From: JAJFFW01 sp038534195
GTDB lineage: Bacteria; Pseudomonadota; Alphaproteobacteria; Caulobacterales; Parvularculaceae
DNA length: 64,000 nucleotides
Assembly: GCA_038534195.1 (NCBI GenBank)
Contig: JBCAXE010000010.1
Coordinates: forward strand, 1-64,000
Reading direction: 5' to 3'
Shown: positions 31,640 through 39,857 of the stretch, one piece after another
How positions within the stretch are numbered: position 1 is the stretch's first letter
Layout of the letters: each line of letters begins with the position of its first letter
The notes under the pieces: generated by a model
Databases searched by the model: none
Seen by the model: only the letters and a program-made list of their open reading frames with translations
What the model was told of the DNA's origin: nothing
Translations under genes and position numbers: made by a program

Positions 31640-32416
31640 GAGGGCTCTGACAAAGAGCCCCACGCTGAGCGCGCTGGTCCCGAGCGTGACGGCCCAAACC
31701 AAGAGCCGTGCAGCAGGCCCAGCAATCCTGTCAAAAACAAATCCCGCCGCCGGCGCGACCTGGATCAAGTGCAGCGCAAAGAAATGCGCCGGCCGCAAAT
31801 CAGCCTCTTGCATCGACCAACCGAGCAGAAAGATGCCCCCGGCGTCGCTCGCGTCCGGTGCGTTCACATAATGACTGCCGGACATCGACATGTAGCCTGC
31901 AAGGAAGAAGGTAAGAACGGGTCCGATCGTCATCCCCAAAATGCTCCCGAGCCGATAGCCGGACTTTTCGTCCGTTCGCTGAAAAATGAGTCGTACGCCC
32001 ATCACGAATGGTGCAGCAATCAACAAAATCGCGCCGACACCCATAAGGGCGTAAAGGATCTGTTCGGGAACTGTTTCGAAATTGAAATGCGAATGGCGCC
32101 CACGCATCGCCTGCACCGAGATGTAGATCGTCTCAAAGACCGCGGCGAGCACGAACAGAAAACCGACAATCCCCATCACTGCGCCGTTGCGAAAGCGCCT
32201 CTCCAGCTGTTGCGCCAGAACCGCCAGTGTAAAGGCGTGCAGCATAATGGAGAAGTCGAACTTAAGCGGCTTCCACCAGATATTGACGCCGTTCAGCATC
32301 CGCGCATCCACAAGCGCAACCGCTGCTGTGACCAGGAGCAACGCGAACATGAAGTAGCCCGTCGCGAGAAACGAGCGGGTGAGTCGGTCGTCGTCCAGAA
32401 ATCGCTCGCTGCTCAT
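31613..32416 (-). CDS. Seven-TM membrane protein, unknown function
   Basis: A 267-residue polytopic protein with about seven TM helices. The start MSSERF is fixed by GGAGGA upstream and by a 4-base ATGA overlap with the ABA4-like gene, replacing the longer open frame. The segment NGVNIWWKPLKFDFSIMLHAFTLAVLAQQL after the first helix is characteristic of an unnamed membrane family that I recall from other proteobacteria. Conserved polar residues inside helices (WWKPLKFD, HSHFNFE, HFFALHLIQ) hint at a cofactor or lipid site. It is the third gene of a coupled membrane operon after a fatty acid hydroxylase-type gene and an ABA4-like gene. Confidence 0.7.
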   Translation of the reverse strand: MSSERFLDDDRLTRSFLATGYFMFALLLVTAAVALVDARMLNGVNIWWKPLKFDFSIMLHAFTLAVLAQQLERRFRNGAVMGIVGFLFVLAAVFETIYISVQAMRGRHSHFNFETVPEQILYALMGVGAILLIAAPFVMGVRLIFQRTDEKSGYRLGSILGMTIGPVLTFFLAGYMSMSGSHYVNAPDASDAGGIFLLGWSMQEADLRPAHFFALHLIQVAPAAGFVFDRIAGPAARLLVWAVTLGTSALSVGLFVRALSGQPVWPF

Positions 32417-32853
32417 GACGCGTCCTCCGCCTTCACGGCCCCGATCATGGCGCCGCGCGTTAACAGGAAGAGCGCAAGCCCGAGGGGACCGAACATGAAG
32501 GTGGCGAGGAGAAACGCCGCCTGGATGACGCGGGGGATGCGCGCCGTATCTGACTGCCGCGCGATCCAGCAGCCGACAAACAGATCGAACGCCAGATAAT
32601 GGAGCCAACCCGCCGTCAGCGCCGCGTCCGACTGCATCAGCGTGCGCACTTCAGCAATCGATCCGAAGCCGCCGCCGGACGAGGCGAAATTCGGCACGAT
32701 GAGAACCGCGTAAATCACGCCCAAAATGAGCGGGATGACGAATTGCGGTATCCAGAATAATGGCGCAAAGCGCCGGGGCAAAAAGATCAGAATCGCCCAG
32801 CCGGTCATGGCCAGCAGTCCGCTGAGGTCAAAAATCTTATCCGGATCAACCAT
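32413..32853 (-). CDS. ABA4-like (DUF4281) membrane protein
   Basis: A 146-residue protein with four TM helices that matches the ABA4-like family. It starts DKIFDLSGLLAMTGWAILIFLPRR and carries the hallmark GWLHYLAFDLFVGCWIARQ before the last helices. Plant ABA4 is needed for neoxanthin formation; the bacterial homologues have no proven role but often sit near lipid or carotenoid genes. The start MVDPDK is preferred because GGAGGG precedes it, eight codons after the first in-frame ATG. Its stop overlaps the start of the 7-TM gene (ATGA), and the hydroxylase gene ends 54 bases upstream. Confidence 0.8.
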   Translation of the reverse strand: MVDPDKIFDLSGLLAMTGWAILIFLPRRFAPLFWIPQFVIPLILGVIYAVLIVPNFASSGGGFGSIAEVRTLMQSDAALTAGWLHYLAFDLFVGCWIARQSDTARIPRVIQAAFLLATFMFGPLGLALFLLTRGAMIGAVKAEDAS

Positions 32854-32907
32854 GCCCCGCCCTCCGCGGGGGAGCATAGCCTGAAGTCCGAGCCGAAAGC
32901 GACCGGT

Positions 32908-33810
32908 TTATTCAGCGGGTAAAATCGCCTCGCGATATTTCGGGCAATCGCTGCGGCAAACACCGTCATGGGACCATTCGGGCGGGCACCACAGATAAGC
33001 GAGCTTGTCGCGCCAGTCGGAAGCGGTAGCCATTCGATCCGCAAGCTGACGGAAACCGGCGAATTGCGCCGTTAATGGATTATTGTCATGGACGGGATTG
33101 ACGAGGCCCACGACGGGACGCTCCTCATAGGGATGAAACGTGCCGAAGAGCCGGTCCCACAAGATCAGGACTTGCGAATAATTCTTGTCGATATATTTCG
33201 CCTGATTGGCGTGATGCACCATATGGTTGCGCGGCGTCGCGAAGACCCTCTCCATCCAGCCGAGGTCGCCCACGTAACTCGCGTGGTTCCAAATGCCGAA
33301 GGCGCTCTTCACCACAACAGTCGCCAGGTAAATCGCCGGGGAGACGCCCAACAAAGATGCGCCGAGGGCGCCGGCGATCTGCAGTTTTCCGTCGAGATAA
33401 AATCCGCGCGCCGCAGTGGAGTGGTTAAACTCGTTCGACGAATGATGGATCGAATGAAAGGCCCAAAAAAGCCCGACCCGGTGGCCGAGGCGATGCTCCC
33501 AATAATAGGCGAGTTCGTGGGCGAGAAATGCGATCGCCAATCCGAGCCAAACATTGTCGATTGTGAACAGACGCGCATTCTCAAAAAGCCAAACCGAGGC
33601 CGCAAAGGGGAGGAGAAAGCCAACCCCGATGCCGATCACGCTGTTCATCAAGTTCAAGCCGATGGAGCAGAGCGCGTCAGCATTGTTGTAAGCGCCGCGC
33701 CGCGCGATCAGATAATAAAGGCGCTCGGCGATCACCATCCCGAAATAGGCGGTCGCGAGAAACCAGATACTGAGCTCGCCGCTGAGCGTCGCCACGAATT
33801 GTTCGGCCAT
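32908..33810 (-). CDS. Fatty acid hydroxylase / sterol desaturase family protein
   Basis: A 300-residue integral-membrane di-iron oxygenase. The histidine clusters are HELAYYWEHRLGH, HSIHHSSNEFN and the later NHMVHHANQ, matching the HX(3-4)H, HX(2-3)HH and HXXHH pattern of the superfamily. Four hydrophobic segments lie before and around them. Members hydroxylate or desaturate fatty acids, sterols or carotenoids; the substrate is not readable here. AAGGAG eight bases before the ATG at 33810 fixes the start; a TTG two codons earlier is too close to that site. It leads the operon with the ABA4-like and 7-TM genes, so a carotenoid or lipid modification is suggested, not shown. Confidence 0.87.
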   Translation of the reverse strand: MAEQFVATLSGELSIWFLATAYFGMVIAERLYYLIARRGAYNNADALCSIGLNLMNSVIGIGVGFLLPFAASVWLFENARLFTIDNVWLGLAIAFLAHELAYYWEHRLGHRVGLFWAFHSIHHSSNEFNHSTAARGFYLDGKLQIAGALGASLLGVSPAIYLATVVVKSAFGIWNHASYVGDLGWMERVFATPRNHMVHHANQAKYIDKNYSQVLILWDRLFGTFHPYEERPVVGLVNPVHDNNPLTAQFAGFRQLADRMATASDWRDKLAYLWCPPEWSHDGVCRSDCPKYREAILPAE

Positions 33811-33882
33811 GATCAATGCTCCTTAAGATAAGGCTATCCAATGGCCCTTGGACCGGCAAGCGCACACAGCGCCGCAGCGCCT

Positions 33883-35346
33883 TTACGATTTACCTTTTTC
33901 ATAAACGGACGGCGCGAAATCATACGCTGCGCCCATGGCGCGGATTGCGTCGATTTTCGCTTCAAGCGGCGCCCAATCGTCAGCGTCTGCAATGGGCGCC
34001 CACAGCGCTTCCATTTCGTCGATGAGCATTCCGCATGGACGCTCCCCTTGAAAATAAGCGTGGTCAAGGCGCGCCGGGCGGTCCGGCTCTATGTCTTTCA
34101 TTTTGCCGCTGATCGGCTCGAACCCGCTGTCGCCATAGAGCGCCGCGAGCGGGCTGCGGGCGCGGCGCGCCTCGCCGGCGGCCCCGCCAAAGAGGTCGAA
34201 CATCACTTGCTCGAACGGCGCGTCCGTCTTGTGAAGCCACTGCATAAGATCGCTGACCAATGCGTAATCCGCGTCGTTACGGCCTTCGGCGCGCGCCAGC
34301 CCTAATCGCGCAAAGAACGCATCGGCCATGGCGCGCTCGAATTGAGCACCGAAATCCTGGAGCGCGGTGTTTAGCGCATCTTCGTTCGACAGCGCGAGCA
34401 ACACGCCCCCGAGCCGCGACAGGTTCCACATGACGGCATCGGGCTGGCGGCCATAGGCGTACAGCCCAGTCTGGTCGAAATAGGCGGCCGTAAAGGATGG
34501 GTCCATCGTGGGGAGGAACCGCCACGGGCCATAGTCGAAGCTTTCGCCGGTGACATTCATATTGTCCGTATTCAGAACGCCATGGACAAACCCGGCGGCC
34601 ATCCATTGCGCTGCGAGGCGCGCAGAGCGCGCAACCACGCGATGAAAAAATGCGGCGGTTTTCTTTTCCATTGGCGACGCGGCGAGATCCGGATCGAAAT
34701 GGCGAATGCAATAGTCGATGAGCGCGCCAATCGCCGCCGTGTCGCCTTCCGAAGCCAGACGCTGGAACGCGCCGAACCGCACATGGCTATGACCAAGCCG
34801 CACCATCACGGCGGAGCGTGTCGGCGAGGGCTCGTCGCCGCGATGAAGCGCCTCGCCCGTTTCAATCAGGCTGAAGGTCTTGGACGTGTAAACGCCCAGC
34901 GCTTCCAGCATTTCCGTCGCCAGCAATTCGCGCACGCCGCCCTTAAGCGTCAGCCGCCCATCGCCGAAGCGCGAATAGGGGGTTTGGCCCGAGCCTTTGG
35001 TGGCGAGATCAAGAAGCCGGCCTTCGCCGTCGAATAATTGCGCGAAAAGAAAGCCGCGCCCGTCGCCAATCTCCGGATTGTAACTACGGAACTGATGACC
35101 GTGATAACGCACCGCCAGCGGCCGCTCGATATTGTCGGGCAATGGCTCAAAGCGCGCGAAATGGGCGAGCCATGCCGCGTCGTCAAGATCGCCAAGCCCC
35201 ACCCGCGTCGCCCACCGGTCATTGCGAAAGCGCAGGATAGATTTCGGAAATTCAGCCGCCGCGACCGCATCCCAGAACGGCGCGCCCGACGGCGCCCCCA
35301 GCGTTTCAAACGCCTTGCTCGGAGCGTAATCCGCTGAATTCACCAT
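33883..35346 (-). CDS. selO: Protein adenylyltransferase SelO
   Basis: A 487-residue pseudokinase-fold enzyme of the SelO/YdiU family, which transfers AMP from ATP to Ser, Thr or Tyr of target proteins, mainly in redox stress. Family segments are clear: LAVRYHGHQFRSYNPEIGDGRG, LFAQL, DLATKGSGQTPYSRFGDGRLTLKGGVRELLATEML and HGVLNTDNMNVTGESFDYGPWRF, which holds the active-site Asp and Asn. Length matches E. coli YdiU (478). There is no in-frame TGA, so it lacks the C-terminal selenocysteine of eukaryotic SelO. It is transcribed away from ilvA. Confidence 0.96.
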   Translation of the reverse strand: MVNSADYAPSKAFETLGAPSGAPFWDAVAAAEFPKSILRFRNDRWATRVGLGDLDDAAWLAHFARFEPLPDNIERPLAVRYHGHQFRSYNPEIGDGRGFLFAQLFDGEGRLLDLATKGSGQTPYSRFGDGRLTLKGGVRELLATEMLEALGVYTSKTFSLIETGEALHRGDEPSPTRSAVMVRLGHSHVRFGAFQRLASEGDTAAIGALIDYCIRHFDPDLAASPMEKKTAAFFHRVVARSARLAAQWMAAGFVHGVLNTDNMNVTGESFDYGPWRFLPTMDPSFTAAYFDQTGLYAYGRQPDAVMWNLSRLGGVLLALSNEDALNTALQDFGAQFERAMADAFFARLGLARAEGRNDADYALVSDLMQWLHKTDAPFEQVMFDLFGGAAGEARRARSPLAALYGDSGFEPISGKMKDIEPDRPARLDHAYFQGERPCGMLIDEMEALWAPIADADDWAPLEAKIDAIRAMGAAYDFAPSVYEKGKS

Positions 35347-35448
35347 AGACGCCTCGTTGAAAATGCCATATGAGCCAGCTCAAGCGCGATATTGTTGCGC
35401 CCGCCAGGCGCCTCGGCCCTAAATCTGTTAACCAAGTTCGTATAGGCC

Positions 35449-36720
35449 GTGACCATGGCTAAAGACTTATCTTCCCCGCTGCAAACGCCGCCCGCGCGGC
35501 TTCCTGACGCCGCCGATGTGCGCGACGCAGCGGGCCGCATTGAAGGCCGGATCGCGCGTCCGCCGCTCGTGCGCGCGGAAAAGCTGTCGGCGCTTACGGG
35601 CGCTGAGATCTGGTTGAAGCTTGAAAACCTGCACTATACCGGCGCCTTCAAGGAACGCGGCGCGCTTAACAAACTCCTTTGTCTTTCCGACGACGAACGA
35701 GCCCGCGGCGTCATCGCCGCCTCCGCCGGCAATCATGCGCAAGGCCTCGCCTATCATGCGCGCGCGCTCGGCGTTTCGGCGACTATCGTGATGCCGGAAA
35801 CCGCGCCCGACGTGAAGGTCCGCCAGACCCGCGCCCTCGGCGCTGACGTTGTTCTATCTGGCATGACATTCGACGACGCCGCGCGTCTCGCCGATGAGAT
35901 GTGTACGGAGCAGGGGTTGACCTACGTGCATCCCTTCGATGATCCGGCCGTGATCGCCGGCCAGGGAACGGTAGCGCTTGAAATGATCGAGGAAAAGGCG
36001 CGCCAGAGCGATGAAGGCTTTGACGCCATGATCATTCCCATCGGCGGCGGCGGGCTCATCGCCGGTATGGCGCTCGCCGCCAAAGACGCCTCGCCGGATA
36101 CGCGCATCATCGGCGCCCAGGCGGCGCTCTTTCCCTCCATGGCCAACGCCATCGACGGCGGCGCGCGCGCCATCGGCGGCAATACGCTCGCCGAAGGCAT
36201 CGCCGTGAAAGAGGCGGGCGCGCTAACCCGCGACATTGTTCGCGACCATGTGGACGATATCATCCTGATCGAGGAGCGTCCGCTGGAGCGGGCGCTCAGT
36301 CTCCTGATGAATGAACAGAAAATTCTGGCCGAAGGCGCCGGCGCCATGGGGCTCGCCGCCGTTTACGCCGACCCGGACCGCTTCCGCGGCCGGTCGGTTG
36401 GCCTTGTGGTTTGCGGCGGCAACATAGACGCGCGGCTGCTCTCCATGATCCTTATGCGCGATCTTGCGCGTGCGGGCCGGCTAGCACGGCTGCGCGTCTC
36501 GCTTCTCGACATGCCCGGCCAACTCGTCCGCGTCGCCAGCATCATCGCCGACCAAGGCGGCAATGTGATCGACGTCGGTCACCACCGCACCTATTCGGAC
36601 CTGCCGGCGAAAATGACCTGCATGGATGTGACAATCGACACGCAGGGCCAGGATCATCTCGACCGTATTATCGCGAACCTTCAGGACGAAGGATATGAGG
36701 TGGAAATCGCTGCGTATTAG
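35449..36720 (+). CDS. ilvA: Threonine ammonia-lyase (threonine deaminase)
   Basis: A 423-residue PLP enzyme that converts L-threonine to 2-oxobutanoate and ammonia, the first step toward isoleucine. The PLP lysine lies in YTGAFKERGALNKL, the phosphate-binding loop in IPIGGGGLIAGMALA, and ASAGNHAQGLAYHA is the substrate loop. The C-terminal 80 residues are one ACT domain (VSLLDMPGQLVRVASIIADQGGNVIDV). This one-ACT form matches the shorter threonine deaminases, catabolic or biosynthetic depending on the host. The start is GTG at 35449 or ATG two codons later. Confidence 0.94.
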   Translation: MTMAKDLSSPLQTPPARLPDAADVRDAAGRIEGRIARPPLVRAEKLSALTGAEIWLKLENLHYTGAFKERGALNKLLCLSDDERARGVIAASAGNHAQGLAYHARALGVSATIVMPETAPDVKVRQTRALGADVVLSGMTFDDAARLADEMCTEQGLTYVHPFDDPAVIAGQGTVALEMIEEKARQSDEGFDAMIIPIGGGGLIAGMALAAKDASPDTRIIGAQAALFPSMANAIDGGARAIGGNTLAEGIAVKEAGALTRDIVRDHVDDIILIEERPLERALSLLMNEQKILAEGAGAMGLAAVYADPDRFRGRSVGLVVCGGNIDARLLSMILMRDLARAGRLARLRVSLLDMPGQLVRVASIIADQGGNVIDVGHHRTYSDLPAKMTCMDVTIDTQGQDHLDRIIANLQDEGYEVEIAAY

Positions 36721-36813
36721 GGCGTCCTGACCGAAATTTCTCCGGCGCCGACCTCGGTTCAGTAATTGTTAAGGTTAATGTCGCCCAATACGGAAAAGCA
36801 GTCCGTACCGGGA

Positions 36814-36828
36814 TTAATATCTTGTTAA
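36814..36828. promoter_or_regulatory. CtrA box upstream of small exported protein
   Basis: TTAA-TATCTTG-TTAA followed by CC, a perfect CtrA box. It ends 46 bases before the ATG of the 77-residue gene, the same distance as the box in front of the TadG-like gene. Confidence 0.65.
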
Positions 36829-36874
36829 CCCTACCCTCCCGGCGTCGCAGATTGCGAAGAAGGAGGCTCTCGTA

Positions 36875-37108
36875 ATGAAAACATTCATTATATCCGCCGT
36901 ATTTTCTGCAACGCTGACCGCGTCGCCAGCTTACGCCGCTGACTTCTCGCTACAGGCAACAATCCTGCCGGCGATCTTTTTTCTGTTCGGCGTGGCGGGG
37001 CTCAGGTTCGCCGCCTTTTGTGATCACACAAACCTTCTGTCTCGACGAACGCGATTCGGTTCGGTTCACCGAAAATTAAGGTTAATAGAGCCTTATGCGG
37101 AACATTAG
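36875..37108 (+). CDS. Small exported protein, degenerate PEP-CTERM-like
   Basis: A 77-residue product with a signal peptide (MKTFIISAVFSATLTASPAYA), then LPAIFFLFGVAGLRFA, which resembles the hydrophobic core of VPLPA/PEP-CTERM sorting signals without the preceding passenger domain. It then continues with an unrelated basic tail. AAGGAGG lies at ideal distance before the ATG and a CtrA box lies upstream, so it is probably expressed. It reads like a PEP-CTERM gene whose passenger was deleted and whose end is frameshifted. The intact PEP-CTERM gene follows 115 bases downstream. Confidence 0.5.
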   Translation: MKTFIISAVFSATLTASPAYAADFSLQATILPAIFFLFGVAGLRFAAFCDHTNLLSRRTRFGSVHRKLRLIEPYAEH

Positions 37109-37111
37109 AAA

Positions 37112-37188
37112 GTTACCTGGTTACGCCAGTTTTGTGCGTAGCCGGGGGGGGAGAGCTGGCGCGGGAATTGCTAGATAGCGCCGGTAAC
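37112..37188. other. Nested inverted repeats with a G8 run
   Basis: Outer arms GTTACC (37112-37117) and GGTAAC (37183-37188) enclose inner arms CGCCAG (37124-37129) and CTGGCG (37156-37161), with eight consecutive G at 37144-37151 in the loop. It lies just before the PEP-CTERM gene and could fold in its mRNA leader. Confidence 0.4.
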
Positions 37189-37223
37189 GTTTCATTAAGG
37201 TAATGTGAAAAGGGGCTCTGGCC

Positions 37224-37973
37224 ATGAAGAAACTAATAACGCTCGCTGCGATCGCCGCAGGTCTTTTAATGGCCAACACACAGGCGGCTGTTTTTGAATT
37301 TGACGGCGCCACGGGAACGGGCAATGCGATTGACGCGCCGGTCAACGGAAACATCACAACCGATTGCGGCACGCAAGGCCGCGACCTTTGCACGGTCGAT
37401 CATACGCTCGGATTTGACTATCTCGTCGATGGCGTATCCGTGAACGTGACAGCCTATGGAGGCGGCGCGCTCGGACAGGACGGCTTTATTCGCGGTGACG
37501 CGGACACGCTCATCCAGGACCTGATCGGCCTAAACCAGGGTCTCGGCGTTATTTCCGCCGCGGAAGGCAATCTGATCAATTCGTCCAGTGATCAAATCAA
37601 CATGGAAACGGGTGAGTCCATCCTCTTCACCTTCGCCGCGGAAACAAAGATCACCGACATCTTCGTTAATGACGGTCTCGGCAATGACTGCCCGGGCGGC
37701 GGCCTTGAAGGCGTTTGCGGTGCGATCGGCATCATTGTCGACGGCGGCATGCTGCAAACATTCACCGACTTCCTCGCAGCCGGCATTATCGCCTCCGGCG
37801 GCGAAGCGCTGGAGCTGATCGGCACCACATTTGAGTTTGTCAGCTTGACGCCTGGCGGAGGCTATTCCATCGAAGCGTTGACGGCCGTCCCGGTTCCTGG
37901 CGCTATCCCACTCCTCATTTCCGGCCTCGCCGGTCTCGGCTTTGCGTCGCGCGGCAAAAAGAAGGCTGCATAA
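37224..37973 (+). CDS. PEP-CTERM (VPLPA-type) sorting-domain protein
   Basis: A 249-residue secreted protein: signal peptide MKKLITLAAIAAGLLMANTQA, a beta-rich acidic passenger of about 190 residues with an Asp/Gly/Asn bias and two cysteine pairs (DCGTQGRDLC and DCPGGGLEGVC), and an end made of VPVPGAIPLLISGLAG, a short hydrophobic stretch and RGKKKAA. That is the tripartite PEP-CTERM signal recognised by an exosortase, which cleaves it and hands the protein to the cell surface or exopolysaccharide. The exosortase is not in the window. A strong terminator follows. The passenger's function is unknown. Confidence 0.8.
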   Translation: MKKLITLAAIAAGLLMANTQAAVFEFDGATGTGNAIDAPVNGNITTDCGTQGRDLCTVDHTLGFDYLVDGVSVNVTAYGGGALGQDGFIRGDADTLIQDLIGLNQGLGVISAAEGNLINSSSDQINMETGESILFTFAAETKITDIFVNDGLGNDCPGGGLEGVCGAIGIIVDGGMLQTFTDFLAAGIIASGGEALELIGTTFEFVSLTPGGGYSIEALTAVPVPGAIPLLISGLAGLGFASRGKKKAA

Positions 37974-38002
37974 CGCAAGGGCTCACGCTTACAACTTGCA
38001 AG

Positions 38003-38033
38003 AAAAGCCGGTTCCGATGGAGCCGGCTTTTTT
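38003..38033 (+). terminator. Intrinsic terminator after the PEP-CTERM gene
   Basis: Stem AAAGCCGGTTCC / GGAGCCGGCTTT (one T-G wobble) with a GAT loop and a run of six T. It is a textbook Rho-independent terminator. Confidence 0.85.
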
Positions 38034-38070
38034 CATAAGGCCTATGACCCTTTTCCCGATCGGGGCGCGA

Positions 38071-39108
38071 TCACACGTCTCTCAAAAAGACGAGCTTGTG
38101 CGTCGCGTCCGTCATTGCGTTCGCCGCCTCGTCAAACGAAACCGTCTTGGTCAGGACTTTTTCCGGCGAAAACCCATTTTCGCAGGATGCACACGCTAAC
38201 AGATCAGGAATAACCCCGCGGGCATGGACACGCGACACCGTATAGGTGATCCCTTTGGTGTACATTGCCCGCAAGGGGATTAACGGGTCCGCGCCTGTAC
38301 CCGCCGACACGCCGGTGCAGACGCCGCAGGGCGCTGTCGACCGCAAGGCGAACGAAAGACCGGCCGGCAACCCGGCCGCCTCCACAACAATCGGAAATTC
38401 GCGCTCAAATTTCTTCTGCGATGAATAATCAATCTTCACCGCTTGCGCGCCAAGCGCGGCCGCCTTGGTAAGGCGCGTCGCATCATAATCCGTATAGACA
38501 ATACCGCCGGCGCCGAGGGCGCGCGCGGCCTCCACTGCGAACAACCCAACGCTTTGCGCTAGACCGCCGACAATGAGAACGTCCGCGCCGGGCCGGTCGC
38601 GTAACGGGTCTGCGACGGTGCGAAACCCATCCGCCGCATTGTCGGAGATCGCCGCCGCCGCGCCCCAACTCAACGCCTCCGGCGCGCGGACCAACATGTG
38701 CGCAGCGAAGGGCACGCGCACGAGATCCGCGAGGCCCCCGCCCCATTCATGACCGGCGATCGGCGCCAGCCCATAAGCAGAAAATTGCGGCACGCTCTCG
38801 CAAGCGTTGGTCCATCCCCGACCGCATGGGCCGCAGGCGCCGCAACTGAGCTGGAACGGAACGATTACTCGGTCGCCGGGTTGAAAACCGGTGACCGCGT
38901 CACCCACCGCAACCACCTCGCCTGCGATTTCGTGACCAAAGGCGAAGGGCCCTTCGATCGGATAGAGGCCGGTGGCGATATAAAGATCAAGATCGCACCG
39001 GGTCACCGCCATCGGTCTCACAAGCGCGTCGCCCGCGTCCTCCAGAACCGGCGCCGCCGTCTCGCGCCACTCAAAAACGCCGGGTTTGACGAAAGCGAGC
39101 TGCTGCAT
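38071..39108 (-). CDS. Zinc-dependent alcohol dehydrogenase family protein
   Basis: A 345-residue medium-chain dehydrogenase. The catalytic-zinc cysteine is in TRCDLDLY, GHE follows in FGHEIAGEVVAVGD, and the structural zinc is held by the four-cysteine loop CGACGPCGRGWTNAC. The Rossmann part begins at VLIVGGLAQSVGLFAVEAARALGA. It should oxidise an alcohol or reduce an aldehyde with NAD(P); the substrate is unknown. The start ATG is chosen for its spacing to GGAAGGG. It is divergent from a TetR-type regulator with a palindrome between them, so it is the likely target of that regulator. Confidence 0.88.
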   Translation of the reverse strand: MQQLAFVKPGVFEWRETAAPVLEDAGDALVRPMAVTRCDLDLYIATGLYPIEGPFAFGHEIAGEVVAVGDAVTGFQPGDRVIVPFQLSCGACGPCGRGWTNACESVPQFSAYGLAPIAGHEWGGGLADLVRVPFAAHMLVRAPEALSWGAAAAISDNAADGFRTVADPLRDRPGADVLIVGGLAQSVGLFAVEAARALGAGGIVYTDYDATRLTKAAALGAQAVKIDYSSQKKFEREFPIVVEAAGLPAGLSFALRSTAPCGVCTGVSAGTGADPLIPLRAMYTKGITYTVSRVHARGVIPDLLACASCENGFSPEKVLTKTVSFDEAANAMTDATHKLVFLRDV

Positions 39109-39127
39109 CATACGCCCTTCCAAAAAT

Positions 39128-39147
39128 TATACAGATCAGTCTATATA
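39128..39147. promoter_or_regulatory. Palindromic TetR operator
   Basis: TATACAGA-TCAG-TCTATATA: 8-base half-sites matching at 7 of 8 positions around a 4-base centre. It lies 19 bases upstream of the dehydrogenase start and 46 bases upstream of the TetR gene. It resembles known operators of the YxaF/LmrA subgroup. Confidence 0.65.
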
Positions 39148-39193
39148 ATATTAGGACCGAAGCCATCGTCAATATCGCTTCGCAGGAGCAACC

Positions 39194-39763
39194 ATGGCCA
39201 AACCCGCAAAACACCGGCAAGCGCTGATCATGGCCGCAGCCCGCCTCTTCCGGCGGCGCGGCTATGCGGGCGCGAGCACGGGCGACATCCTGAAACTTTC
39301 AGGGGCGCCGCGCGGCTCGCTTTATCATTACTTCCCGGGCGGCAAGGAAGAGATTGGGGCCGCTGCAGTAGCGGCCGCGGGCGCGCTCGTGACCCGCACC
39401 CTCTCACAATTGGCGGAAAACGCCTCAAACCCCGCGCACTTTATCGATCTTTACACCACCGAATTGATTAGCTGGATGCGCCATTCCAATTACGAGGACG
39501 GCTGCCCAATCTCCACGACGCTGCTCGAAACTGGGGCGTCCAGCGAAAAAATCGCCGAGGCGGGCCGCGCTGCGTTCCACGGCTGGCGCGCCGTTATTGG
39601 GGCATTGTTAGAAAAACACGGCGCAACAAAGGAAAGGGCGGCGGCGCGCGCCTCCCTCATCATCTCGGCAATCGAGGGCGCATTGATCGTTTCCAAGACC
39701 GAACAATCCCCGCATGCTATTGAAGTCGCCGCCGCGGAACTGAAGGCCCTGCTGACCGAATAA
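39194..39763 (+). CDS. TetR/AcrR family regulator (YxaF/LmrA-like)
   Basis: A 189-residue repressor. The N-terminal helix-turn-helix is typical: RQALIMAAARLFRRRGYAGASTGDILKLSGAPRGSLYHYFPGGKEEI. The C-terminal ligand domain contains NYEDGCPISTTLLETG, characteristic of the YxaF/LmrA group whose members control dehydrogenases and efflux pumps and respond to small aromatic or quinone-like ligands. It is divergent from the alcohol dehydrogenase gene, with a palindromic operator between them, so it probably represses both itself and that gene until a ligand is present. The ligand is unknown. Confidence 0.93.
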   Translation: MAKPAKHRQALIMAAARLFRRRGYAGASTGDILKLSGAPRGSLYHYFPGGKEEIGAAAVAAAGALVTRTLSQLAENASNPAHFIDLYTTELISWMRHSNYEDGCPISTTLLETGASSEKIAEAGRAAFHGWRAVIGALLEKHGATKERAAARASLIISAIEGALIVSKTEQSPHAIEVAAAELKALLTE

Positions 39764-39857
39764 GCGCCCCGCCCCTTGGGGAAATATTCGTTTTTCCGTT
39801 GAATCCTCCCGCTGCGTGCATATTGTCTAATGAGGGCGTATTCCATGAGGGGCAGAC

